Source: Olivibacter oleidegradans
GTDB taxonomy: Bacteria > Bacteroidota > Bacteroidia > Sphingobacteriales > Sphingobacteriaceae
Direction of reading: 5' to 3'
Length of the DNA: 64,000 nt
NCBI RefSeq assembly: GCF_042432805.1
Contig: NZ_JBHLWO010000001.1
Location: 2,108,001-2,172,000 of the forward strand
Shown here: positions 35,264 to 44,225 of the stretch, in pieces
Numbering within the stretch: position 1 is the first letter of the stretch
Layout: every line of letters starts with the position of its first letter
Made by a program: the position numbers and the translations under genes
Notes under the pieces: model-generated
What the model saw: the letters and a program-made list of their open reading frames with translations, nothing else
What the model was told of the DNA's origin: nothing
The model's database searches: none

Positions 35264-35401
35264 AAATCATGATTGCTGTATTGGATAAAAAAATGGCGGT
35301 AACGAATAATTGCAAAACCATGACGGAAGTCACTTTGTATTATATATGTAAATAATTCTGTTCTTTTGTTATTTTTTTAAGAAAATGTAATCGGATGGTG
35401 T

Positions 35402-35409
35402 TATTTTTG
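35402..35409 (+). promoter_or_regulatory. Candidate -7 box of mqo
   Basis: TATTTTTG is an exact TAnnTTTG match 16 nt before the mqo ATG, giving a short leader. No clear TTG sits at the standard upstream distance. Confidence 0.45.
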
Positions 35410-35425
35410 CAAACCATAGATTGAA

Positions 35426-36940
35426 ATGACTAAAAGTAACAAAAACACCATTCAAGAAAAGGATGCTGTATTGATAGGTGCGGGAATCATGAGCGCTACC
35501 TTGGGCATCATGTTAAACCAGATTCAGCCAGAAGCTAGTATAGAGGTTTTTGAACGTTTAGACGAAGTAGCAGCGGAAAGTTCAGATGCATGGAACAATG
35601 CAGGGACCGGACACTCTGCCCTGTGTGAATTAAACTATACGCCACAATTACCGGACGGTTCCGTCGAAATTAAAAAAGCCATTAATATTGCAGAACAATT
35701 TGAAGTCTCAAAAGAATTTTGGGCGCAATTGATAAGCAAGGGAGTTCTGAAGAATCCGGCTCAATTTATAAGAAGTGTGCCTCATATGAGTTTTGTTTGG
35801 GGAGATGCTAATGTCTCTTACCTTCGAAAGAGATATGAGACAATGAAGGATCATCATCTTTTTAGAGGAATGGAATATTCCGAGGATCAGCTTACCATCA
35901 AGGAATGGATTCCTTTGATTATGGAAGGTAGAAGCCCTGATCAACCGGTTGCAGCTACAAAAATGGATATTGGTACGGATGTCAATTTCGGAGCACTTAC
36001 TCGTTGTCTATTTGAATATTTAAAGAAGCAGCCTAATTTTAAACTTCGTTTAGCTCATGAGGTGCGCGATTTAGAGCGTTTATCGGATGGTAGGTGGAAG
36101 ATTGAAGTGAGGAATAGCACAACCAAGCGTAAACGCACGGTTATTGCAAAGTTTGTATTTATCGGTGCTGGTGGAGGTGCTTTGCCTTTACTCGAGAAAT
36201 CAGATATTAAAGAAGGGAAAGGCTTCGGTGGCTTCCCGGTAAGCGGTCAATGGCTTCGATGCACCAACCCGGACGTCATCGCTCAACATGAAGCGAAAGT
36301 TTATGGAAAGGCAGCGGTTGGATCTCCACCGATGTCTGTTCCGCATCTTGATACACGTATCATCGATGGTAAGAAGGCCTTACTTTTCGGTCCTTACGCT
36401 GGCTTTTCCACAAAGTTCCTTAAAAATGGATCATGGTTGGATTTACCGGCTTCCATCAAGATTAATAATATTAGACCGATGTTGGCGGCAGGACTGGATA
36501 ACCTGAAGCTGACTAAATATTTAATAGATCAGGTTAGACAATCACCGGACGATAGAATAGAGGCGCTGCGGGAATACGTGCCGACGGCTCGTAAAGAAGA
36601 TTGGGAATTAGAAATAGCCGGACAGCGTGTACAGGTTATTAAAAAAGATCCGGTGCACGGCGGCGTGCTCGAATTCGGTACCGAGGTGGTAAGCAGTGCA
36701 GACGGTTCTATTTCTGCTCTACTTGGTGCTTCTCCCGGTGCATCAACTTCAGTTTCTATTATGATCAAACTGTTGCAAAAATGCTTCCCCGAACAAGTCA
36801 AAACCTGGGAACATAAATTTAAAGAGATGATCCCATCTTACGGTAAATCGCTAGCTACTGATGCAAAATTGGCCGGTGAAACCCGGAGGAGAAGCAGTGA
36901 AATATTAGAGCTACAACAGCTAGTCGAAGAAAATATTTAG
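35426..36940 (+). CDS. mqo: Malate:quinone oxidoreductase
   Basis: A membrane-associated FAD enzyme that oxidises malate to oxaloacetate and reduces quinone, an alternative to soluble malate dehydrogenase in the TCA cycle. The dinucleotide fold is at the N-terminus (AVLIGAGIMSATLGIMLNQI). SSDAWNNAGTGHSALCELNY is an Mqo hallmark, with FGPYAGFSTKFLKNGSWLDL and LLGASPGASTSVSIMIKLLQ later. The length of 504 residues is normal. It is followed by a strong terminator. Confidence 0.96.
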   Translation: MTKSNKNTIQEKDAVLIGAGIMSATLGIMLNQIQPEASIEVFERLDEVAAESSDAWNNAGTGHSALCELNYTPQLPDGSVEIKKAINIAEQFEVSKEFWAQLISKGVLKNPAQFIRSVPHMSFVWGDANVSYLRKRYETMKDHHLFRGMEYSEDQLTIKEWIPLIMEGRSPDQPVAATKMDIGTDVNFGALTRCLFEYLKKQPNFKLRLAHEVRDLERLSDGRWKIEVRNSTTKRKRTVIAKFVFIGAGGGALPLLEKSDIKEGKGFGGFPVSGQWLRCTNPDVIAQHEAKVYGKAAVGSPPMSVPHLDTRIIDGKKALLFGPYAGFSTKFLKNGSWLDLPASIKINNIRPMLAAGLDNLKLTKYLIDQVRQSPDDRIEALREYVPTARKEDWELEIAGQRVQVIKKDPVHGGVLEFGTEVVSSADGSISALLGASPGASTSVSIMIKLLQKCFPEQVKTWEHKFKEMIPSYGKSLATDAKLAGETRRRSSEILELQQLVEENI

Positions 36941-36956
36941 TATTATTTAATAAAAA

Positions 36957-36988
36957 GAAACGGGCCGAAAGATCTTTCGGCCCGTTTC
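36957..36988 (+). terminator. Terminator after mqo
   Basis: A 32-nt perfect palindrome (arms 36957-36972 and 36973-36988) centred on GATC, ending in GGCCCGTTTC and followed by a T6 run. Confidence 0.9.
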
Positions 36989-37002
36989 TTTTTTATATTT
37001 GA

Positions 37003-37041
37003 TTGTCCGTTAATGAACAATTAATGTTCATTAACGGACAA
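37003..37041. repeat. 17-bp perfect inverted repeat upstream of the ROK gene
   Basis: TTGTCCGTTAATGAACA (37003-37019) and its exact complement TGTTCATTAACGGACAA (37025-37041) flank a 5-nt spacer. No T-run follows on the plus strand. It could be an operator or a second hairpin; it starts 14 nt after the terminator. Confidence 0.7.
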
Positions 37042-37288
37042 CGTCTAAATGAAATAGTTGTTTGAGAGGGAGTAAGGTCGATTTCTGAATTTGGCAACGC
37101 TATTGCTGCATGGAGGATGATAAATGAACTGCTTGGCTGCCGCTCAAAAGGATATGGGTAAATAAGCGCAGTCGGCACAGGTAAGCAAACTTCATTACCT
37201 TTTAAAGACGGATTATTCGAATGAAAATCAATATTAGGACAATACGTGATTATTGTTTAATTTTAGATAATTATTAATACTAACCGGT

Positions 37289-38470
37289 TTGACAGCAAAA
37301 ATACTAAAACAACAACACCTTAGAAAAGCTATTCTAAGGCAACTATATTATAATGGTGCCTTATCGCTGGCCGATTTATGTACGATGACATCTAAAAGTT
37401 TACCCGTTGTGTCATCGTCTGTATTAGCACTATTGGAAGAAAGATATATTGTTGAGTATGGATTAGCTCCTTCAACAGGAGGAAGGCGCCCAATTACCTA
37501 TCTTTTGAACCGGGAAAAAAACAGCTTTATTTTAGCAGTAGCTGTTGATCAGCTTGAAACACGGATCTGTATATTTAATCTCGGAAATGAGCTTGTTCAA
37601 CCCATAAAATCCTTTCGCTTAGAAATTTCGCAGAATCCGATCGCAATTGATAATCTTGTTGCCTGTATCAAGCAAGTTCTTACGGAAAGCAAGCTGCCGG
37701 CCGATCAGATTTTAGGTGTAGGAATTGCCATGCCCGGTGTATACAATATGAAGGAGGGGATTAATCATACGTTTTTCCCCGATCATCAGCATTTGCCAAA
37801 ACATTTAAGCAGAAAGCTGGGACTCCCTGTTTATGTTGACAATGATTCACGTGCTATTGCGATGGCTGAATTAAACTTTGGCACGGCTAAAGGTTATAAA
37901 GATGTAATGGTAGTCAACATCGGCTGGGGTATCGGATTGGGCATGATTGTAGATGGCGCGCTTTTTAGTGGGCATAACGGTTACGCCGGGGAGTTTAGCC
38001 ATATCCCTTTGGCAAATAGTAATAACCTATGTTCCTGCGGCAAACGCGGATGTTTGGAAGTGGATGCCTCCCTGTTGGTTTTAGTTGAAAAAGCGAAGAG
38101 AGAGATGATGATAGGCGCAAAGTCTAAATTGGAACAACTTTTTCAGGACGATCATAATCTTTCCGGCGAACATTTATTGAATGCAGCGAGATCGGGTGAT
38201 CCCTTGGCGGTTTCTCTACTTGCTGAGGGCGGCTTTATGATTGGCAAAGGTCTGGCAACACTGATTCATATCATGAATCCGGAACGAATTGTGTTAAGTG
38301 GACGAGGGGCAGCGGCCGGTAAGATATGGTTGGCTCCGATTCATCAAGCAATTAACGAGTTCTGCATTCCCAGGTTATCGGAACAAACCACCATTGCCGT
38401 GTCTGACTTGTCTAAAGAAGTGCAGCTGCTGGGAGCAGCAGCCCTAGTTGTTGAGCAATGTGACTTTTAA
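37289..38470 (+). CDS. ROK family transcriptional regulator
   Basis: A 393-residue protein. Residues ~10-75 form a winged helix (LRKAILRQLYYNGALSLADL, then SLPVVSSSVLALLEERYIVE and GRRP). The rest is the ROK sugar-kinase-like domain, with VGIAMPGVYNMKEG, VDNDSRAIAMAELNFGTAKG, VNIGWGIGLGMIVDGALFSG and the zinc-binding CSCGKRGCLEVDAS. The HTH plus ROK layout is that of NagC/Mlc-type repressors sensing a sugar or sugar phosphate. The start is taken as TTG because no ATG lies near; the first Met is beyond the DNA-binding helix. No sugar genes are adjacent, so the regulon is unknown. The inverted repeat 250 nt upstream could be its own operator. Confidence 0.88.
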   Translation: MTAKILKQQHLRKAILRQLYYNGALSLADLCTMTSKSLPVVSSSVLALLEERYIVEYGLAPSTGGRRPITYLLNREKNSFILAVAVDQLETRICIFNLGNELVQPIKSFRLEISQNPIAIDNLVACIKQVLTESKLPADQILGVGIAMPGVYNMKEGINHTFFPDHQHLPKHLSRKLGLPVYVDNDSRAIAMAELNFGTAKGYKDVMVVNIGWGIGLGMIVDGALFSGHNGYAGEFSHIPLANSNNLCSCGKRGCLEVDASLLVLVEKAKREMMIGAKSKLEQLFQDDHNLSGEHLLNAARSGDPLAVSLLAEGGFMIGKGLATLIHIMNPERIVLSGRGAAAGKIWLAPIHQAINEFCIPRLSEQTTIAVSDLSKEVQLLGAAALVVEQCDF

Positions 38471-38625
38471 TACCAAAGCATATTCTCTTTCAAACCTATT
38501 TCAAAGTCAACTAAATCAGCTGAGATTCAGGGATTCGCATTTAATATTTTAAACTCGAAACCGACCAAATGACGAAGGTAATCGCCGCACTGGCCGAACT
38601 GAATCTGCGCATGTGAAAATCTGTG

Positions 38626-38633
38626 TATCTTTG
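38626..38633 (+). promoter_or_regulatory. Candidate -7 box of the 38711 gene
   Basis: TATCTTTG is an exact TAnnTTTG match, about 78 nt before the ATG. The -33 element is not clear. Confidence 0.35.
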
Positions 38634-38710
38634 GCAAGAAATTTGCTACAACAGGACAAAATACATCTGGTGGATGTAAAAAAATTAGTTTAAAAACAAA
38701 ATTATTTATT

Positions 38711-39187
38711 ATGAGAAATCGATTTTTATCTTTATTAACTGTTTTTTTATTTGTATTCTTAGCACAGGAATCCAAAGCGCAATACCGCAATGCCTTGGGT
38801 TTAGGTATTGATTTAGGGGATGGACGTACTTTGGTTGGACCGCAATTAAAGCATTTTTTTAACTCAAAAGATGCTGCTAATGTGCAAGTTTTATTTGCCG
38901 ATAACCATGTGTTGCTTGGAGCGGATTATTCGTATAACCAAGCGATTAGCGGAGCGAGAGGGCTTAACTGGTATATCGGTGTAGGTCCGCAACTAAGCTT
39001 TATTGACCGTGGACCTTTTGGCAATAAAACGTATTTTGCAATCCGTCCAGCTTTAGGTTTGGAATATAAAGTGCCTTCCGCGCCTTTAGCTTTCCATTTT
39101 GATTGGAAACCTTGGTGGACCCTAACGGACGAGTCGGATTTTGAACCTTCCCGTTTCAGTATTGGGTTTAAGTATACTTTTAACTAA
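38711..39187 (+). CDS. Small outer-membrane beta-barrel protein
   Basis: A 158-residue protein with a signal peptide (MRNRFLSLLTVFLFVFLAQE and SKAQ). Alternating-strand sequence follows (NVQVLFADNHVLLGADYSYN; LNWYIGVGPQLSF; FSIGFKYTFN), ending in Phe-Asn as small outer-membrane barrels do. About eight strands would fit, like OmpA/OmpW-type proteins. No function can be given. It is transcribed alone and ended by a hairpin terminator. Confidence 0.7.
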   Translation: MRNRFLSLLTVFLFVFLAQESKAQYRNALGLGIDLGDGRTLVGPQLKHFFNSKDAANVQVLFADNHVLLGADYSYNQAISGARGLNWYIGVGPQLSFIDRGPFGNKTYFAIRPALGLEYKVPSAPLAFHFDWKPWWTLTDESDFEPSRFSIGFKYTFN

Positions 39188-39212
39188 GCGAAAGAGAACA
39201 TACTATAAAAAG

Positions 39213-39234
39213 TCCCCGTCATTTCCGGCGGGGA
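39213..39234 (+). terminator. Terminator after the small barrel gene
   Basis: A TCCCCG/CGGGGA stem with a ~10-nt loop followed by T7, about 25 nt after the stop codon. Confidence 0.75.
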
Positions 39235-39425
39235 TTTTTTTATAGTATTGCTAAAATTCATTGGCGTGAAATGATGTTTTAACCAAATTGCTTCACCTTG
39301 TTCATATGGCGTGCTTTAGCCTTCCAATGTGTTTACTGAAACACTGATATCTTAGAACAATATACTAGGGAAGATTATTGAGACAATGGCCGATAAGTGA
39401 AAAAGCGGATCAAAAGAGCATAAAA

Positions 39426-39445
39426 AATCCCGCCGGTTGCGGGAT
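39426..39445 (-). terminator. Terminator after tRNA-Ala
   Basis: On the minus strand, a stem ATCCCGC/GCGGGAT with a 5-nt loop is followed by a run of T. It lies 8 nt beyond the 3' end of the tRNA gene. Confidence 0.75.
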
Positions 39446-39453
39446 CATTTTAG

Positions 39454-39527
<74 letters not shown>

Positions 39528-39674
39528 AAAAGAATTTGTGTCGGCAAAGATAGTAATTCACTTTATAACTGCAAATTATTTGTAAAACAAGAGAAAGTCT
39601 TCCCTCATGGTTTTTGTACATTGAAACAATTCAAAAATCCTGCTGTTACGTTATAAATCAAAACTTGTATCTTA

Positions 39675-40151
39675 ATGAAAGCAATTACAATAACTGGCTT
39701 TTCAGTAATACTCTCTTTCTTTTTATTCGCAGCTTGCAATAACAATAAAACAACAGATCAGACTAATGAAACCGACGCTGCCGACATTGATAAATCAACC
39801 ACCTCAGTGGCACCACTTGAGGACAATAGAGATTCCATTAATCTACAACTGATTAATGGGGAGGCGGCCCAAGAAGCCAAGATGGAAAAGGGAAAACATG
39901 TGGTATTTTCATTTAATGTAAAAACCCTTGGAAAGTTATCCGCTTCTGTTAAACCCAGCGAACCCAATGGAAATGTTCGTATTGCTCAGATCTTTCTTCC
40001 CAATAATGTAGCAGACGGGCCTTTTGGCCCAACCATGGAGTATAACATAAAAGAACCCGGAGTCTACCGTATCGTTGTTAGCGAAAATCAAATGGCAGGT
40101 GAACCCTATAATGGTCCTTTTACTTTTTTATTGAAAATAACGCCACGATAA
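39675..40151 (+). CDS. Putative lipoprotein of unknown function
   Basis: A 158-residue protein with a lipoprotein signal (ITGFSVILSFFLFAACNNNK) and a Thr/Asp-rich linker. A compact beta-rich domain of about 95 residues (HVVFSFNVKTLGKLSASVKP; GVYRIVVSENQMAGEPYNGP; FTFLLKITPR) has the look of an Ig-like or pre-peptidase C-terminal type fold. No family is recognised. It ends exactly where the convergent small gene ends (stop codons abut), so any terminator must lie inside one of the genes. Confidence 0.6.
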   Translation: MKAITITGFSVILSFFLFAACNNNKTTDQTNETDAADIDKSTTSVAPLEDNRDSINLQLINGEAAQEAKMEKGKHVVFSFNVKTLGKLSASVKPSEPNGNVRIAQIFLPNNVADGPFGPTMEYNIKEPGVYRIVVSENQMAGEPYNGPFTFLLKITPR

Positions 40152-40361
40152 CTAATGCCGGTGTTGCGTCATATTGGTTAACTTTTCGACAATTGGTGTA
40201 TTGTTACCCGATATGTCATATCGGCCGTCATTATAATCGATACGAGCAACCTCATTCTTTAGGTTGTCAAAGACAATGAACGATTGTTTGTCATAAGTGG
40301 TGGAATAGCCCGTCCATTCATGGTCTATTTCATGGGCCCATTTTGCAAATCTTTCTAACAT
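40152..40361 (-). CDS. Small protein of unknown function
   Basis: A 69-residue protein (MLERFAKWAHEIDHEWTGYS and following; DNLKNEVARIDYNDGRYDIS). The composition is protein-like: an amphipathic N-terminal helix and two or three beta strands, with no membrane segment or signal. No family is recognised. The start lies at an ATG about 190 nt from the divergent histidine kinase start. Its stop codon directly abuts the stop of the lipoprotein gene on the other strand. It is more convincing than the shadow frames nearby, but experimental support is lacking. Confidence 0.5.
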   Translation of the reverse strand: MLERFAKWAHEIDHEWTGYSTTYDKQSFIVFDNLKNEVARIDYNDGRYDISGNNTPIVEKLTNMTQHRH

Positions 40362-40554
40362 AACAGTAATTTGATCAATAATTTTTACGTTTCGCCCCCT
40401 TTCACTATCTACTATTGTCTAAAACAAGAAGTAGCGCAAAAAGTTTAGCCTTCCATCGAATTGTTGTTGTAGGTGCAGGTGATTTTATCTATGTTTGAGC
40501 AAAAAGTTATAGTTTTTTTAATAGCTACTTATTGGCAAGCTAAACCTTTGTTTT

Positions 40555-41928
40555 ATGACACTAGAGCCCATATTTGCACTTCTCCTGATTAGTTTCCTTA
40601 AAAAGAAGGTCAACTATCAAAAGGTAGATTACGATTTGGCTAAATATCTTCAGTTTGGCTTTTATGTGAGTATCGCATTGATCATCCTTGACGTTGTTTC
40701 AAGCACTTATTTGGTTACCTTGCTTGTACAGGTCTTCCTATTTGCTCTATTGTACCTTGTTTACCGGAGACAGGAATTACAGGCGGGAAGGCACATGATT
40801 TTTTCGATATTGCCTTATGCTATCCTTTCATTTATCAGCTCTTTTGTCCAGGAGTTTTTTCCATCATTTTACAAAAAAACGGATGATTTTTTCGAGAGTG
40901 CCGTGTTGTTTGGCGTTCTTTGGTACGGAGGCATGTGGCTCGTGAACAGAAATCAACGGAAAGCTTTAGAGAGGGAACGAGCTAGACGCGAAGCGGAAGA
41001 GGCGCAACATCGGATTATGGCGCAGCTGAAAGTCGATTTAGAACACGAAGTAGCACAACGCACGGCCGAGCTGGTTAAACAAAAAGAAGAGTTGCAAGTG
41101 ACGCTCGACGAATTAAGAAATACCCAAGCCCAACTTATTCAATCGGAAAAAATGGCCTCTCTAGGAGAGCTCACGGCCGGTATTGCCCATGAGATACAGA
41201 ATCCCCTGAATTTTGTGAACAATTTTTCGGAAGTGAGTATCGAGCTATTGGACGAATTGAAAGGAGGGCCTCTGAAGGCACTGGAAGGAGCTCGACAAGA
41301 GGAGGCAGAAGAAATTATAGCAGACCTAACGCAGAACTTAGACAAGATTAATTTTCATGGTAAAAGGGCTGACGGTATCGTCAAAAGTATGCTCCAACAT
41401 TCTCGTAGCAGCAGTGGAAAAAAAGAAATGACCGATATTAATGCACTAGCGGATGAATATGTTAGATTGAGTTATCACGGCTTGAGAGCCAAGGATAAAT
41501 CGTTCAATGCCACTATCGATACCCAATTTGACACCGCCTTGCCTTCCATTGAAGTGGTACCGCAGGATCTCGGCCGTGTGCTGCTTAATCTTTTCAATAA
41601 TGCTTTTTATTCTGTCAACGAGAAGAGAAAACACATAGGTGGGAGTTTTATGCCAAGAGTAACCGTTATTACCGAACATATAGTTGATGATGCTCAAGAA
41701 GCATCGATTAAGATTACGGTGGCCGATAATGGCCTAGGCATACCAAGTGCCGTCTTAGAAAAAATATATCAGCCCTTCTTCACGACCAAGCCAACTGGTC
41801 AAGGCACCGGTTTGGGATTATCTATGAGCTATGATATTATTACAAAAATGCACGGAGGAGAGTTAAAAGTGGAAACAATAGAAGGAGAATACGCAAAATT
41901 TATTATTATCATACCCGACAAGCAATGA
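40555..41928 (+). CDS. Membrane sensor histidine kinase
   Basis: A 457-residue kinase. Four hydrophobic segments lie in residues ~32-130, then a coiled coil ~133-195 (ERERARREAEEAQHRIMAQL and following). The phosphoacceptor His212 is in GELTAGIAHEIQNPLNFVNN, and the ATPase domain has DNGLGIP and GQGTGLGLSMSYDIITKMHG. There is no large periplasmic sensor, so the signal is probably sensed in the membrane or by a partner. The gene overlaps the next (response regulator) by 4 nt, and that one overlaps a response-regulator/adenylate cyclase gene, giving a three-gene signalling operon. Confidence 0.93.
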   Translation: MTLEPIFALLLISFLKKKVNYQKVDYDLAKYLQFGFYVSIALIILDVVSSTYLVTLLVQVFLFALLYLVYRRQELQAGRHMIFSILPYAILSFISSFVQEFFPSFYKKTDDFFESAVLFGVLWYGGMWLVNRNQRKALERERARREAEEAQHRIMAQLKVDLEHEVAQRTAELVKQKEELQVTLDELRNTQAQLIQSEKMASLGELTAGIAHEIQNPLNFVNNFSEVSIELLDELKGGPLKALEGARQEEAEEIIADLTQNLDKINFHGKRADGIVKSMLQHSRSSSGKKEMTDINALADEYVRLSYHGLRAKDKSFNATIDTQFDTALPSIEVVPQDLGRVLLNLFNNAFYSVNEKRKHIGGSFMPRVTVITEHIVDDAQEASIKITVADNGLGIPSAVLEKIYQPFFTTKPTGQGTGLGLSMSYDIITKMHGGELKVETIEGEYAKFIIIIPDKQ

Positions 41929-42308
41929 AAGTATTAGTTGTTGACGACGAGATCGATATACAGCCCTTATTCCGACAGCGATTTCGTAAGGAAATCAAAA
42001 CGGGATCCATCATTTTTGAGTTCGCATTGTCTGGAGAAGAAGCTGTTCAGTATCTTCTTCACGATGGTTCCGAAGTTGTTCTTATCCTGTCCGACGTCAA
42101 TATGCCAGGTATGAGTGGGTTGGACTTGTTATCGCATATCAGGCAGAAACACGGAGGGACACCACCTTTTGTGATGATGATTACGGCCTATGGAGACGAA
42201 GAAAACTATCGGCAATCGATGCAATTAGGTGCTGATGACTTTTTGACGAAACCACTTGATTTTAACTTGTTAAGGGAAAAATTAAAAAATTTAGAAGAGC
42301 ATGGCTAA
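41925..42308 (+). CDS. Single-domain response regulator
   Basis: A 127-residue stand-alone receiver domain. The acidic pocket is D7-D8, the phosphorylation site is Asp57 (LSDVNMPG), and the conserved Thr and Lys are in MITAYGDEEN and LTKPLDF. There is no output domain, so it acts through protein contacts or as a phosphate carrier. It is translationally coupled to the histidine kinase (ATGA overlap) and to the next gene (8-nt overlap). It is probably the direct partner of the kinase or a phosphate sink shared with the cyclase. Confidence 0.9.
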   Translation: MKVLVVDDEIDIQPLFRQRFRKEIKTGSIIFEFALSGEEAVQYLLHDGSEVVLILSDVNMPGMSGLDLLSHIRQKHGGTPPFVMMITAYGDEENYRQSMQLGADDFLTKPLDFNLLREKLKNLEEHG

Positions 42309-43344
42309 GATATTAGTTGTAGACGACGAGGCAGATCTCGAACTTTTGATCAGGCAAAAATTTAGAAAGAAAATCCGAGAGCAAATCTATTCATTTGTTT
42401 TTGCCAAGGATGGCTTGGAGGCGCTCCAATTGTTAAAAGAAGAAGAAGATATTGATATTATTTTGAGTGATATCAATATGCCTGGTATGGATGGATTGAC
42501 CTTGCTTACTAAACTCCCGGAGGCCAATCCCGTAATCAAAGCCGTGATGGTTTCGGCCTATGGAGATATGGAAAATATCCGTACGGCAATGAATCGAGGT
42601 GCGTTTGATTTTGTCTGCAAACCGGTGAATTTTGATGATCTGGATGTAACAATAGAAAAAACACTGGGACATGTGGAACAGATCAAAAGCACATTAAAGG
42701 CCATTAAAGAGAATAATATCCTAAAGATGTATGTGGATGAGAATGTGCTCAATTTTATGACGCATCAGGAATTTGAAAAAAGCTTATTGATCAATGAGAC
42801 CATTGAGGCAACAGTTGTGTTTATTGATATTTGTGGTTTTACGGCCATTACGGAAACTGTCGCCGCTGATGATGTCGTAAAACTGATTAACGACCTGTTC
42901 GATGTAATCGTGAAAGAAATTATCAGTTACAATGGACACATCGATAAATTTATGGGCGATGCGGTGATGGCTGTCTTTAAAGGGGAGTATCACTTGGACC
43001 GGGCAATTGATGCGGCGCTGGCAACGAAAGAAAAGATTGCAGCTATTGAGGCGATTCGATCCGGCGATCACACCTTTAAGCCCGACGTCTCTATAGGCAT
43101 CAATACCGGCGAGGTAATTTCCGGTAATATTGGATCAGCTTCACTGAAACGCTTAGATTATACCGTTATAGGTGATGCCGTTAACTTAGCCCAACGCTTA
43201 CAGTCCATAGCCAAAGCCGGTCAAATCGTTGTTGCTGAACATGTTTATGAACAGGCCAAGCAATCGTTCGGCTTTTCATCGCTTGGAACCGTAAACTTGA
43301 AAAACAAAGCGAATCCTGTCAATATTTATGAAGTGACTGCATAG
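42301..43344 (+). CDS. Response regulator with class III adenylate cyclase output
   Basis: A 347-residue protein. The receiver domain (1-120) has D8-D9, Asp57 and Lys107. After a short helical linker comes a class III cyclase catalytic domain (~165-347). The metal-binding residues Asp176 (FIDICGF) and Asp220 (KFMGDA) are present. The base-specifying pair Lys216 and Asp286 indicates ATP rather than GTP, and Asn295 and Arg299 stabilise the transition state. All expected residues are therefore intact and cAMP is the predicted product. The receiver would couple histidine-kinase signalling to cAMP synthesis. Its gene overlaps the stand-alone receiver, and a YitT gene converges 7 nt downstream. Confidence 0.92.
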   Translation: MAKILVVDDEADLELLIRQKFRKKIREQIYSFVFAKDGLEALQLLKEEEDIDIILSDINMPGMDGLTLLTKLPEANPVIKAVMVSAYGDMENIRTAMNRGAFDFVCKPVNFDDLDVTIEKTLGHVEQIKSTLKAIKENNILKMYVDENVLNFMTHQEFEKSLLINETIEATVVFIDICGFTAITETVAADDVVKLINDLFDVIVKEIISYNGHIDKFMGDAVMAVFKGEYHLDRAIDAALATKEKIAAIEAIRSGDHTFKPDVSIGINTGEVISGNIGSASLKRLDYTVIGDAVNLAQRLQSIAKAGQIVVAEHVYEQAKQSFGFSSLGTVNLKNKANPVNIYEVTA

Positions 43345-43351
43345 TAAGGGA

Positions 43352-44221
43352 TTAATGTTCCCTTGCTCTTCTCTTCAATATACCGCCCGCTGCTTCCTTA
43401 ATGGTATTCGTATATACGAAGGCTTGCGGATCAACTTGATGTACCATATTCTTGAGCCTTCGTACTTCAAATCGAGTTACCACCGTAAAAACAATATCAA
43501 CGGGGTGGCTCACATCAAAACTTTCTTTTAAGAAGCCGCGCTCACCTTTATAGACCGTAATGCCTTTTCCCATGTCTTTTACTAACCTTTCCTTAATCAG
43601 TTCGCTATGGGCTGATATAATATTAACCGCTGTATATTCTTCGAGCCCTTCAATTACGAAAGTAATAGCCCTTGATGCGGTATAATAAGTCAGAATGGAA
43701 TAGAGTGCAGTCGGAAGTCCCAAATGAACCGCTGCAATCAAGAAAATAATAATGTTGATACCTAAAATAATCTCACTGATGGTAAAGCTGCTCCGTTTAA
43801 GGGTATAAAGGGCGAGCACCTCAATACCGTCCAAAGCGCAACCGCCTCGCATGGATAAACCGACGCCAATTCCCATAAAAACACCTCCAAAAATAGAAAC
43901 CAGTAGTTTATCGGATGTGATAATCGGGTAAGGAACATATAGCAAACATATACCTAACAATATAACGCAGGCCAATGTTTTTAAAGCGAATTTCTTGCTT
44001 ACCTGGAAGGCGCCCATTATAATGAGGGGTAGGTTGGCGAGTACGATGACATAAGCGATGTTAACATGGTAGATTTCGTGTATTAATAAAGATATTCCGG
44101 TGATACCACCATCAAAAAACTGATTAGGGACCAAAAAACCTTTTAAGGCAAAACCACAGAATAAAATACCCGTAACTACATAAATAATGTCACGGGCGAT
44201 CGCCGTCGATTTTGAGTTCAT
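43352..44221 (-). CDS. YitT family membrane protein (DUF161/DUF2179)
   Basis: A 289-residue protein with five or six hydrophobic helices in the first 180 residues (GFALKGFLVPNQFFDGGITG; GIGVGLSMRGGCALDGIEVL). A soluble C-terminal DUF2179 domain follows (HSELIKERLVKDMGKGITVY; RFEVRRLKNMVHQVDPQAFV). The layout matches YitT/YpjC proteins, inner-membrane proteins of unproven function; the C-terminal domain may bind a ligand and regulate the membrane part. It follows the HD-domain gene by 4 nt and is probably co-transcribed with it. Confidence 0.88.
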   Translation of the reverse strand: MNSKSTAIARDIIYVVTGILFCGFALKGFLVPNQFFDGGITGISLLIHEIYHVNIAYVIVLANLPLIIMGAFQVSKKFALKTLACVILLGICLLYVPYPIITSDKLLVSIFGGVFMGIGVGLSMRGGCALDGIEVLALYTLKRSSFTISEIILGINIIIFLIAAVHLGLPTALYSILTYYTASRAITFVIEGLEEYTAVNIISAHSELIKERLVKDMGKGITVYKGERGFLKESFDVSHPVDIVFTVVTRFEVRRLKNMVHQVDPQAFVYTNTIKEAAGGILKRRAREH

Positions 44222-44225
44222 ATTG

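Larger units (their letters stand above)
36941..37288. other. 348-nt region between mqo and ROK gene: terminator and long inverted repeat
   Basis: No gene is supported. A short minus-strand frame (36993-37178) has atypical composition. The region holds the mqo terminator, a 17-bp perfect inverted repeat (37003-37041) and AT-rich sequence before the TTG start of the ROK gene. Confidence 0.6.

Noticed and set aside
36993..37178. Minus-strand 61-codon open frame upstream of the ROK gene
   Set aside because: It spans the perfect inverted repeat and has no protein-like pattern.
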